From Ilex aquifolium (lineage: Eukaryota > Streptophyta > Magnoliopsida > Aquifoliales > Aquifoliaceae), in the NCBI GenBank assembly GCA_951799425.1, contig OX637395.1, positions 39,131,175 through 39,195,174 on the forward strand: 64,000 bases of DNA, written 5' to 3'. This document shows positions 10,869 to 21,393 of this stretch, one piece after another (the stretch's first letter is position 1; each line of letters begins with the position of its first letter). Under the pieces are notes generated by a model. The model saw nothing but the letters and a program-made list of their open reading frames with translations, had not been told where the DNA came from and did not search any database. The translations under genes and the position numbers were made by a program.

Positions 10869-13800
10869 TCATACCATTGCAAGAGATAGCTGCTGCTCAT
10901 CATCAGGCAGCTCCTCGCCGAGACCACGTTGTGCAAGTCTGTAATAAAGAATACCCATCGTCGCCATGCATGCCCTGCACGTTATTATGCATTAGTCGAA
11001 GAGGTATTGTTTTCTGTCCACAAAAGACTAACATAGAAGTAAAGATGTCTAAAATTAAAACATTTATTGTTTCTGTCACCCCAAGGAAAATCCCTATTGA
11101 GCCTGAACCACAAGATAGTTGGAAAAAGATTCTGTGAAATTTTTTTTTTATCACTTTTACTATTATGATATCGTATACTTCACTCTAACTTATAATCTAG
11201 TCTGGCAAGGAACAAAGGTATGCATTTCTTTCTATAAGTTCAAAAAAATAATGGAAAAGAATAAAAACAAACATAGATGTACAGAGGTAACCAAGAAAGA
11301 AGATAAGCAAACATTACATGATTGCTATGACGAGAAGGATTTTTCTCGGATCCATCCTTGAAGATCTATGGTGCCGCTGACGACCTTCTGGGACGTCATC
11401 TGCATTTGAAGCATCTTTCCGTGTCGGCGCAGTCACTGGTAGAGTCGGTAATCCAGTCGACCAGAAAGGTAGCAGTGACCTAAGAAACTTATGGCGGAAT
11501 GTACCTACAATTAAAACCTCCATTATTTTGGTTCCATATTTCCATAATATGGCAAGCATTAAACAACACTACAGCAGTCACCAACACAATATGAGATGGA
11601 ACAAAGATGATATCAAAAAAAAAAAAAGTTAACGAGTCCAATAAATAATTTTGTAATAAAAATAAATCTTGCTATACATCATGAAACAATTCAGTTACAA
11701 GAAGATAATAAAATGTACCATGTGGAAGATATAATAGAATAAATAGTATCAGGTGTAATTTGTAGATGGCTTTATCTATCCTACCACCAATTGTATAGCA
11801 AGATTTGTCACCAAGAGTCATGTCAACAAGACATAGCAATACAGCCTCCCAAAAAAGGGGAAAGGAAGAAAGAAATAACAATAAGAAACTAAAAGGAAAA
11901 TACTCTCACCTCTTCGCGTGTATTTTTTCCGATTCGCATCTTCATCATCAGCATAATATGAAATTTCCGAGTTCTGCCTTTCAACTTGGATTGCACTCTT
12001 TCGTGTAGTAGCACCAGGCTGTGTCATGTTGCAATATTAAACATAATAATAACAAGTGCTAAAGTAACTAGAAGAAAATAAACCAGACACATGCACATGC
12101 AAGCACACAATCATTGGGTACATGGGCAAAGAAAATTTTGACCCACATAAATTTCATGTAATGATTGTTAGCAAAATCCTCTTACACCAGCAGGGCTCGA
12201 GCTTTTAATGAAATTGGAATCATGATTAGACAGAGATGAATTAGCAGAACCAGGAGCATCTATCTCCACAATATCTATGCTTGAAGGTTTTGTGTAACCA
12301 ATTCCACTTGCAACTGAGTATCCTCTAGCATCTCCTACTGCTGATGGTGGCAAGCTCTCGTTGGGCTCCCTGCCTCCAGCAGATACTTGCATCAGAGGGT
12401 CTGTAGCAAAAGCAGGAGGGGGGCCTCTGGACTCTGTTGCTGGCAGTGAGACTGGATGGTTTCCAAACAAGTTCTTCTCTAGACCACACTGCACGACATA
12501 AAATTAGAATCATATAAACTATATGCCACAACGAGAGGTTTGAATCACACCGACTCCATCCCCACTGTAAAGGATCCTTCTAGTGGTTACAACCAGACCA
12601 AAAATAAAATCACATATTTCCCCTATAAGATACACCCCGAAGAGAGTGATCATGTATTATTGCTCATGCATTCCGACACAAAACGATAATTCTATACATT
12701 AATACTTGATATAGAAAGAGAAAATAATCTGTAATGCCTCCACACCATATATTTCTAAGCAATGAAGTGACATCTGGAAAGTAAGCAGACTAGGTAACAT
12801 TTTTCTGACGATCAACTACAGATTATCACACAGTGAAAAAACAACACAATGACTTTGCTCGTTTGGTAAAACAAAATTGAAAACCCTGTGCCGGTTTGAT
12901 AAGATAACTTCAGTGTCGTACATGCCCAAATAGTTTCCTGCCTATATCACTTCTAGCCAACAGACAAACATTATACACCAATTCTATACATTGTAAGACC
13001 TCACATGCTAAAGAATTTGTAGGCGTGGTCACTCCGATCAACAATTACATTTTAAACAGTAAAGAACGAGAAGAAATAAAACTAAGAATCAGCCTACATA
13101 GATCCCTTCAAAGGGTATAAGTGGTATCATTCTACAATAAGAACACCAAAGAAAGATCCAAGAAAGAAAGCATGTTAACAGTAAAATTCTTTTACCATAA
13201 TCATTGAAAATGGATAAAGTACTGAAATTTAATATTATCTTAACAAAGAAAATGTAAATAGTTCCAATAAGGTTGTCATGAAAAAATACTGAAACAACCA
13301 CGCATGAGCAATACCTGCATAATTGCTTCCTTCAGTTTTAAATGAAGACGGGATCCTGAATCTTTAACACTTTTCGGAGGCCATATCTGCAACAACAAAT
13401 TATTGTTTGGAAACCAGCCATGCTCATGCGACAAACGCAGCCAAAACAAGTTTTATAACATAGTTAATATGCTAGAGATTTGGATTCCTCATTCCAGAAC
13501 AAGGTACACTTGCATTCTAGAGCACTACTTAGCAATCCAAAACATTTTAACATCATAATTTTTGACAGTTTTCAAAGTAACCAGAGAATTTTGAGGATAG
13601 GTCTTGGTGTAGTGGTGAGGTTGCTCCATCGAGACCTGGTCATCAAGGCAAGTGTGGCCAGACACAAATGGGGGCCCTATGCGGAGATATTAGATGAGGC
13701 CCCAATATTTTATAGTATAATAATATAGATACAATTAAATAATTATTAAAAATTAATATATATTCATTTAGAATTTATTTTTTTATTTTTGAGATATAAA

Positions 13801-16781
13801 AGTACTAATTCAATTTTTGCATTCAAGTTTTACGCATAAACAATACATTAATTGAAGTTGAATTTGAAGACCAAAATATAATTAGGTATGTTATCAGTTA
13901 ATAATATAAAGAAGAAGAATTAAAATTTATTAATGCATCAAAATTATATATTTCATAAAACGGACACAATAAAAATTTCGAATAGTAAATTACACCTACA
14001 CATTTTTTAGTCTTTTTATGTGATTCTTGTGTGTTAAAAAACAGCTAAGTAAAACATCTAACACAAATAATAAGGCCTTGAATTTAAGCTAGGAAAAAAC
14101 TACAATTTTTAAAACTTAGATAATAGATAGTGTTCGTCAATTGATTTTGATTGTAATGCACCAAAAGTTGTGTGAGGAGATAATGACTGCAAATAAAAGT
14201 AATAAAAAGGTAGTCCTTCGGTCATGTCGTGATAGAATTTGCTCAACATATATCCACTCCATTTATAATCTTCTATAGTTGGATTTGTATCATATATAGG
14301 TTGTGTTTTGATATTTGTGTCACGTTTAATCAGGTTCGTGTCCAGTCTTGTATTTGAGGGATTTAATAAGTCCACTCATTTATTCCCAAATGTACTAAGA
14401 CTATAGTCAAACTCATTAATTCTGTACTAATTTCGAATGGGTTTATCAGATCATACTTAAAATTGTCTACTCTAATTAAAATTAGGGACCTAAAAATTTT
14501 AAGGGATCCAAAAAAATATTTTTTAGGGGCCCCTAAATTTTTCTATCAGTTTGGGAGCCCTAGGCGGCAGCCCTAGTCACCTATGCCTTGGCCCGACTCT
14601 ACATCAAGGTTCGAGTCATAAAAACAATATCTTCGCAACACTGCATAAATCTAGCCCTCCCTAGACCCTACAGTGACGGGATTCTCGTGTACTAGACCGT
14701 CTTTTTTAAAACAGAGAACTTTTGCATTTCATTTATCGTCTACTATTCATAAGAAACCCCTCTTTTCTTCAGGTATATTTTGCTCTCAACTGACCTATCC
14801 TAGTGTAACACAATCTAGAAATGGTATACCACGTTCATGTTCCTGCTCTATATCCCAGAATCTTCCATCATTAAGGTGACATTATTCTACAAAACTACTA
14901 TTTGCCAACATTGATTTGTGAGCACTAATTTTATTTGCAGTACAGCAGTTTAGCTTCTAAAATGCTGCTGCGAAAAGAAAGTAAAAACTGTTAAAACATA
15001 TGGAACTTTATGTAACTTATGTGAGTAGACCTTACCGAAGTTGAACACCCAGGGCACACATATCCAGCAGGAGCAGTGTGTGGAGGAAAACCTTTAATAT
15101 GTGAAACCAAGCAATTGGTATGTATAACATCTAAAACAAGCAAAGAGAGAAGTAAGTTATGGAGGATGAGTTCAAGAAGCTTTGTTTAAAAGAGAAAATT
15201 TGAGTATATCCGCAGGATCACATACGCAAGCAACCCAATCGAGTAGTTTGAGAATTCGTTCCCTCTTCAAGCACAGCATTACACAGGCAACATTTAGGAG
15301 GCCAATCATACTCTCCATCTATTACCCAGTCTGAGTAAGTACGGATCTGTTAAAAGATGTTGTCAGTTTTAACTAAAAACAAGGTGACGGTTTAAGTATA
15401 GTGGAATTCTATAATACCATTGACTTCAAGCTGAACAGAAAGACCTTTTTTGATAAATTAAAATTACACAAAAGACAGGTCAAACTTAAAAGTATCCAGA
15501 AGACAGACAATTTATAATGAAAAGATTCATGTTTTCCACGCCTTAGTCCAAAGAATGGCTTGTTGCACATATATCACAAAATAGCCATATTTCTATTTCA
15601 GATAATGATTACAAAGTAACGTTTAGAGTCAAGATTCACTTTCCTGAACTTGCATAGGTGGCAAATATATAAATCATACTCCCAGTATCCCCAGGCAAGG
15701 GTGTGATGAGCTTCATAATTGTTAACTGACTATTGGAAAAGAACTGTTCTCATTTCTTAAATTTCTTCCCCTTTTTCATAGTACATGTGAAGTTATTGAA
15801 TACATAAATAACTTAAGGTTTGCCTTGTATGGAATTACAAGCAAAATAACGATCTATTCTATATGTTGTTACAAATGATGACACACATAATATTTGTTTT
15901 GAAGGTGCTAATATCAATAAGTTCCTAGAAACGCTGCATTCCTTGATAATATTCAACCTTGGATTACTCTTTCGTGAGAACTCAAAGATTGAACAAGTAA
16001 CAATGTAAATTCTGAACGGCTGCAACAATTTTGATGTCTCATCAACAAGCATACAACATATAATGTTACCATCAAATTAGTACAATATTTCAATAACATA
16101 CCACACATATTTCATGTTCTGGAAAACATATGCATTCCCCACAAACAGGGACCTTGTGGACGAAACAGTATAACTTAGTTGCCTGAAACAAAGAACCGCA
16201 ACAGGTGTTAGTCTTCAAATTCAAGCAATATATGCAAGGTGACGCAAAGGGAAAACGCTTAATTTCAACTCCCGACTGATCACGTGAACTAAGGTGCATT
16301 TGAATTAGCCTTAATCAGACAACCCAAACAAACAAATAAATAGATAAATTCAAAGTAAATCTACATACAGTTATTGTTATATGGGGTACAATTTACACAT
16401 ATCAAGCAAATTAACCAACTATAATCCAAAGTTATGCATGTATATACGTCTTTTTATTTTTTTCTCCGTAGATCAACCGTATTTATCAAATCCACCTTAA
16501 TCAATATGGATTTGTAGCTTGGCAAATAATGACAGTAATTGAATACAAATGCCAATTCCCCGATCAGTTAGAAGGAAGTAAGCGAAAAAACCCTGAGATC
16601 TCTCATATTTCTAATAACAAGTTCGATCTGAATTGAGACCTCTTATTACGAAAACACAACACATTTCAACGCAAATTGAATCCAAGAGTGAATCCGTGTA
16701 TCTGATACTCAGACACACAAATGCACATAGAGAGAGGGGGGAGTGGAGGGGGCGTACCTTGCGGCATTTGCAGACGACCAT
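10869..16781 (-). CDS. ZFPL1: ZFPL1-type zinc-finger membrane protein, 9 exons, 365 aa
   Basis: Homologue of ZFPL1, a cis-Golgi integral membrane protein in animals that supports Golgi integrity. Exons in gene order: 16781-16758, 16182-16102, 15346-15226, 15130-15036, 13386-13315, 12488-12186, 12018-11910, 11504-11318, 10974-10869; 1098 nt in phase, ending TGA. The N-terminus MVVCKCRKATKLYCFVHK with CGEC and PEHEIC forms a first zinc finger (residues 4-34). YSDWVIDGEYDWPPKC leads into a RING-like finger with C54/C57, C74, H76, H79, C82, C101 and C104. Residues about 110-310 are low-complexity, Ser/Pro rich. A hydrophobic span lies at about 323-344 (KILLVIAIMACMATMGILYY), followed by an acidic tail, so the fingers face the cytosol. 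It is longer than animal ZFPL1 (about 310 aa). The first coding exon is only eight codons. Introns hold an Au SINE and a hAT-like insert. Divergent from BUB3. Golgi function in plants is inferred. Confidence 0.93.
13594..14711 (+). mobile_element. Au-type SINE interrupted by a hAT-like insertion
   Basis: Two halves of one SINE flank a foreign segment. The left half has the tRNA-like A box (GGTGTAGTGGTGAGG) and CCTGGTCATCAAGG; the right half resumes with GGTTCGAGTC (B box), CTTCGCAAC, CCCTCCCTAGACC, GACGGGATTCTCGTG and a T6 end. The SINE is bordered by near-identical direct repeats, CAGAGAATTTTG at 13582-13593 and CAGAGAACTTTTG at 14712-14724, its own TSD. It lies in the ZFPL1-type intron between exons 4 and 5, opposite to the gene. 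Confidence 0.8.
13649..14601. mobile_element. Non-autonomous hAT-like element nested in the Au SINE, 8-bp TSD
   Basis: The 953-bp insert is flanked by a perfect 8-bp duplication CATCAAGG (13641-13648 and 14602-14609), the length typical of hAT elements. Ends read CAAGTGTGGCCAGACAC and, in reverse complement, TAGAGTCGGGCCAAGGC: short imperfect inverted repeats sharing AGT(G/C)NGGCCA. Subterminal GGGCCCTATGCGG and CCCTAGGCGGCAG are also roughly inverted. No transposase frame. Removing the insert and one TSD restores a continuous SINE. Confidence 0.75.
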
Positions 16782-16927
16782 CGCATTGACTGGTGTGATT
16801 GTAGAGCTGATAAATTCGAGATTGAAGCTTCAGGTACTCAAATTAGAGGTTTCAATTTTGATAATTTGGAGTAGCGGGTAGGTTGTAATTTTCTAGGGTT
16901 TATCTGACTATAGCCTGATTGTGTGTG

Positions 16928-16930
<3 letters not shown>

Positions 16931-16958
<28 letters not shown>
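16931..16958. repeat. (GA)n microsatellite upstream of the ZFPL1-type gene
   Basis: Fourteen GA units 150 bp upstream of the start codon; on the gene strand this is a CT run, as often found in plant 5' leaders. Confidence 0.9.
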
Positions 16959-16962
<4 letters not shown>

Positions 16963-17498
16963 AACAAACTATTTCGGTGTTCGAATAATTGTTGGTGATT
17001 ATATACGAGCAACCTCTAACAGTGATTGTATAAGGTACGATATGATATAAATTAATAAATAAATAAAATATTTTTTAATGCGAACTCGCTTCATTTTATA
17101 CGAGTAACAAACCTAATTATATAGAATTCAAAACTCAGCCCGATATTAAATTCTCACAGAAACTCCATTTAGTAGATCATCGGTGAATGTTAGAATTGAG
17201 TTGAATTATATGTGACTCGGATTCAACTCATTTTGCGATTCAATTTAATTTGAACGAGCTATAACTGAGTCAAATAGAAACCCATCTCAAACTGATTTTA
17301 ACAGTGCTCCGGGAGTCTCTTCAGTCTAGATATCATATGGCTGGGCCGGGCCACAATGACCCGTTGTCTTGGGCCAAGAAGGTTGTGGTGGGCTTCAGAA
17401 CCTGGCCTAGACTAACTTTGTGAAAGGAAGTCAGGATTTGAATATTATTATTTTCAGTTGAAGATTTGAACTCTATTTATCTTTCTAACCGTTGTAAC

Positions 17499-18440
17499 TG
17501 ACGAGTCCAAATTCAACTGGGCTAAGCCCGATGAAAATAAGTCGAGAAAGGCCCGAATACCAATGGGTCCCGGAAATAATCCAAGTCTCCAAAACCTATC
17601 AAGTCGGGTCACCCATCTAAGGAGAACGGATAAGAGGCGAAGGAGTCGAGGGACAGTCGAAGCCCTATGGGCGCCGACTATGGCAGCCCCCATGGGCGCC
17701 GACCCCTTGGTTGAGCTCCCCACTCATCATCTCAACTCCTCACTTGCCCTCTCCTCATACCATGATATCCCAAGGAAGAATGCACTAGAAGGTCAAGGCC
17801 TAAGAAGACACCAATGGGATGACCACCATTGGGCGCCAACCATGGGGCGCCGACCACTGGGCGCCTACCCCCATGGTGCTCCCTTGCCTTGGTACTCCAG
17901 TACTCCTACTCTTATTCCAACTCAAGGTTCAAGCCTAAAGTCCAATCCAAGTCAGAAATCTCCTCCGACTGAATAGGAACACGAGGGAGAGAATGACGGA
18001 ATGCGAAGATCTACTCTTACCTTACTTGTGCTTACCAAAGAGGTCTACTCCTACCATGATTACACTTACCAAAATAGTGGAAGACCTCTTCCTCACGGCA
18101 CCGCCTCACCGCCTCACCATTGCTATATAATGTAAGCCCTCTCAAGGGAAAAAGGACTGAAAACATCTCCAACATACTTGCTCTCTCCTTCTCTCTCTCT
18201 CAAAAGCTCTGTAACACTTCGTTGATTGTTATTCATCAATAAAGAACACCGGCAAACACTGCCATTCGAAAGAGTGGACGTAGGTCACCCAAGACCGAAC
18301 CACTATAAATCTCTTGTGTTGACCCGTTATTTATTGTTTTACTCTTGATTGCCATTAACTACATGTTAATTGCTCATTAATCACACATGTTGATACTCTT
18401 GACTGTTGATCTTGCACGAAGACAGTTTTGTGCATCATCA
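17499..18440 (+). mobile_element. Solo LTR (942 bp), TSD GTAAC
   Basis: Starts TGACGAGTCCAAATTCAACT and ends TTTTGTGCATCATCA, with a perfect 5-bp TSD GTAAC at 17494-17498 and 18441-18445. It has LTR-type signals: TATATAA at 18124-18130 and AATAAA at 18238-18243, followed by a GGTCACCC-ACCGAACCACTATA block. The element at 33255-33860 is the same family by its matching ends and 3' half. A GC-rich segment (about 17640-17880) with repeated GGGCGCC motifs is absent from that copy. No internal retrotransposon genes remain, so this is a solo LTR. The 137-codon open frame inside it is not a gene. Confidence 0.88.
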
Positions 18441-18445
18441 GTAAC

Positions 18446-19086
18446 TATTCCCATGTTTCATAGGATTCATACTACACTTGGGAGAACAAGTAGAAAAAGG
18501 CATATTTGGTGATAATTTAATCTGTGGTCGTCATAATAAATAGTTGATAGAATTTATTTCTTCATCTTAATATTTACAAAATAACATTAAAAAAAAAAAA
18601 AATGGGAGTACGTCGTGACACTTTCATTGGTCGACCACATAGGGGAAAACAAATCGAAAAGTTCAACTTTGCATAACAGATTAATCTTTCATGTCGCAAC
18701 TCTTACTCACTCTCTACTAAGAAAACTTTGGAGGAGGCAAGAAGCGTAAAATCACTAATATCATAGCAAAGGTTATACATTCAAAAATTAGCGAAGCTAA
18801 AGTTATACCTAATTTACCAATTTAACTATTTTCATCTTTTTTAGGAGTGCATTGTATTGGTATATATGATTTCTAAATAATTATTTATTATAGAGATTTA
18901 TATAACTCAAATGAAAATAATACCTTATTTGATTTTTTATTTTTTTTATGTCAAGACAAGACTATTTTGAACCTATTTCTACTAGAATAAACTTTGAATA
19001 CGTGCAAGTACCTATAATCTACATGTATCAAGTAAGTAAAAAAAATTTGAAATATTTACTTCACCTACAATGGAAGAACCAGATAA
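18446..19086. other. Intergenic DNA between the solo LTR and the MULE
   Basis: AT-rich, no gene or bounded element seen. Confidence 0.4.
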
Positions 19087-19095
19087 TTACATTGG

Positions 19096-21076
19096 GGGTA
19101 AATTATATCTAGACCCCCTCAGGTTTGTCACTTAATCAACTAGACCTCCTCACATTTAAAATATTACATCTACACCCCCTGTGGCTGACGACTAATTGAC
19201 GGTGGAAACGGAACCAATGAAAAGACCTAAAATGCCCCTAGATATGCTGAAGACCTTGACAATTACTGAACTACCCCTTTACCTGAGTATATAAGCTTTC
19301 CCCTTTTTTACACTCGCCAACACTGTAGGCCTCACTCTCTCAACTGGAAGAACTCTTCCAGCGTCTGCTGTTCTTGGTGCCTGGCGTTCCCAAGTGGATC
19401 CAAGATTACTAGGAGGTGTAAGATTCCAAGGTGGTGAAAGGTACACATCCTGATTAGGGTTTTTAAGGAAAAATTAGGGTTTTTTTTCCTGGATTCGTTT
19501 TTTTTTGGATGCGGGATATATATTCTAGACTTGTTTTTTTTCCTTTTTTTCCTTTTTGTTTTCGTTTTCCAAACAATCTGTTCGTTTATGTCTAGATCTC
19601 TCTATACCGCATTTTGTACATGGAGTATAATCTCTTCCCCTGCAACTCGGGCAAGACAACTCTCTAATATACTGGCCATTAGGACGAAACCAAGATCTTT
19701 GTCTGGAAGCACCAAGTGTAATATAATAAAATCAAAATAACAAAAAAGCTGCCAATGAAATGAAAAAAACTGCCAAATTACAAGCATGCAATTTGAAGTT
19801 AGAATCAGGAGGCATTGTCAATTAAACCTCAATTTGGTACATTAAAAGTCGATATTGGTTTTTTCAGAAACATATTGATTAGCATTTCATTTTTTTTGTA
19901 TTTCAATCCAGTGTATGTATGTCATTGAATGTTAATTAAACTATGATAGTAAATTATTATTTAACATCTGAGTAATAATGTGTTAACATTACTAATTCAA
20001 TTTTGTAGGGACGAGGAAAGAAAAAAAGTAGGCCTTCGAGGACTGGAGTAGCAAAGACAAGCACTCAAGAAGGAAGTAACAAAGTTTCTGAACCTGTTGC
20101 ACCTACCGTGGCTGTGGAATCTGAATATGCTATGTTCTAAATTCCTTTTTAGTTAGGAAAGTAATTTTTGTTGTTGGCATGGTGTATTTTGAGTAGGCTG
20201 GAGCTTTTTGTTGGAAGTGCATCTTTTGTGTTTATTAGAAATGCTTAGGTGATGTTTTTTGGATGCCTACATTGTTCTTGGCTCCCAGCATATATTGGAT
20301 GTCTGCATTTTTTTTTGGCTCCCAACAATATATTGGATGTCTGGTTACTGGATGTAAATATGTTGACATTGAGAATTATTATCAATGCTTAGGTGATGTA
20401 AATATTATTATCCGCCATTGGTCTTACCTAACTGTTATGTGTACAGTACCAAGGCCCTCGAGGAAATGGCCAGCAAGAACAATGGAAAAATCATCTGCCC
20501 AAGGACCAGTTTAGTCTGCAACTATTCAGATGTGGTGAAGGCATATATTTCGTAATTCCACGAATCTGGGCAGATCTTGTTCCACCCTTTGGAGTCTGAA
20601 GCTGTTGAGGATTGATTCCCTTCTTCCATGGAGAACTTTCCCTGCATAGTTATTCTAATGCCCATGGCTTCATTCAGGGTAGGAGATGTAATACATGTAC
20701 ATATATGTACTGTTTCTAATTTTTGTTGACTATTATTTGAAACAAAATGAAACTGGACATAGTTACATCCAAAGATGTTGGTTTGAATGTTGTATACATT
20801 TTTAAAGAGGAAGACTATGATATCACACCGTACTGCAAAAAAAAAAAAAAAGGCTTTTGATATGGCACTCCAAATGACAGTGGGCAAAACAAAAGGGTAA
20901 TATGGGAATTATAATTGTGTATTAGATGACAGCAGGATTTTTTAATAGAGACTGACGGCAGGGGGGTTCTCTGTTACCAGTGCACAAACTTTAAGGGGTG
21001 TAGATGTAATATTTCAAATGTGAAGGAGTCTAAATGATTAATTGACAAACTTGGGGGGTCTGGATGTAATTTACCC
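19096..21076. mobile_element. Mutator-like element (MULE), 1981 bp, perfect 9-bp TSD
   Basis: Inverted termini of roughly 90 bp: the left end GGGTAAATTATATCTAGACC and the reverse-complemented right end GGGTAAATTACATCCAGACC match, and similarity continues through TTTGTCA, AGAC and AATATTACATCTACACCCC. The element is flanked by TTACATTGG at 19087-19095 and 21077-21085; a 9-bp duplication is the MULE hallmark. Inside is a possible transcription unit: TATATAA near 19288, a frame ending after about 20000 with a 'GRGKKKSRPSRTG' peptide and a stop at 20140, downstream of a plausible acceptor (TTTTGTAG at 20002-20009). No catalytic domain is visible, so it is non-autonomous or heavily decayed. It ends 317 bp before the BUB3 start codon. 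Confidence 0.85.
20560..20700 (-). pseudogene. Possible LINE reverse-transcriptase C-terminal fragment inside the MULE
   Basis: The minus-strand frame contains 'KFSMEEGNQSSTASDSKGWN' followed by KI, resembling the zinc-binding/RNase H linker of plant LINE polyproteins (pattern MEEGN-x-Ser-rich-W-x-K-I). Frameshifted on both sides. Assigned from memory of the family pattern only. Confidence 0.4.
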
Positions 21077-21277
21077 TTACATTGGAGGATGCTAAATTTA
21101 CATTAACGTGGCGAAAAGAACAAAAAAAGTGCAGTACTAGTACTACATAGGACAGTAGACATTTGAGAGACCGATGGAATCTGAATCTGAGCCCAATCTC
21201 CATTTGTCTCTCGTTTGAATTTAAATTCCCAAATTTGATACCAATCCTCTATGCTTTGCATTTTCAAAAACCCTTCC

Positions 21278-21302
21278 CTCTCTCTCTCTCTCTCTCTCTC
21301 TC
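21278..21302. repeat. (CT)n in the BUB3 5' leader
   Basis: Pyrimidine dinucleotide run about 90 bp upstream of the BUB3 ATG. Confidence 0.85.
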
Positions 21303-21393
21303 GAGTAAACACTTCCACTGTGTAAAACCCTAGTCTTTACAATCTCTCTCTTTATCCAAAACCCCTAGATCAGGATAGGAGACAGGAAATATC

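Noticed and set aside
17563..17976. 137-codon open frame with repeated APTMG-like residues
   Set aside because: It lies wholly within the 942-bp solo LTR, reflects its GGGCGCC repeats, and is missing from the second LTR copy.
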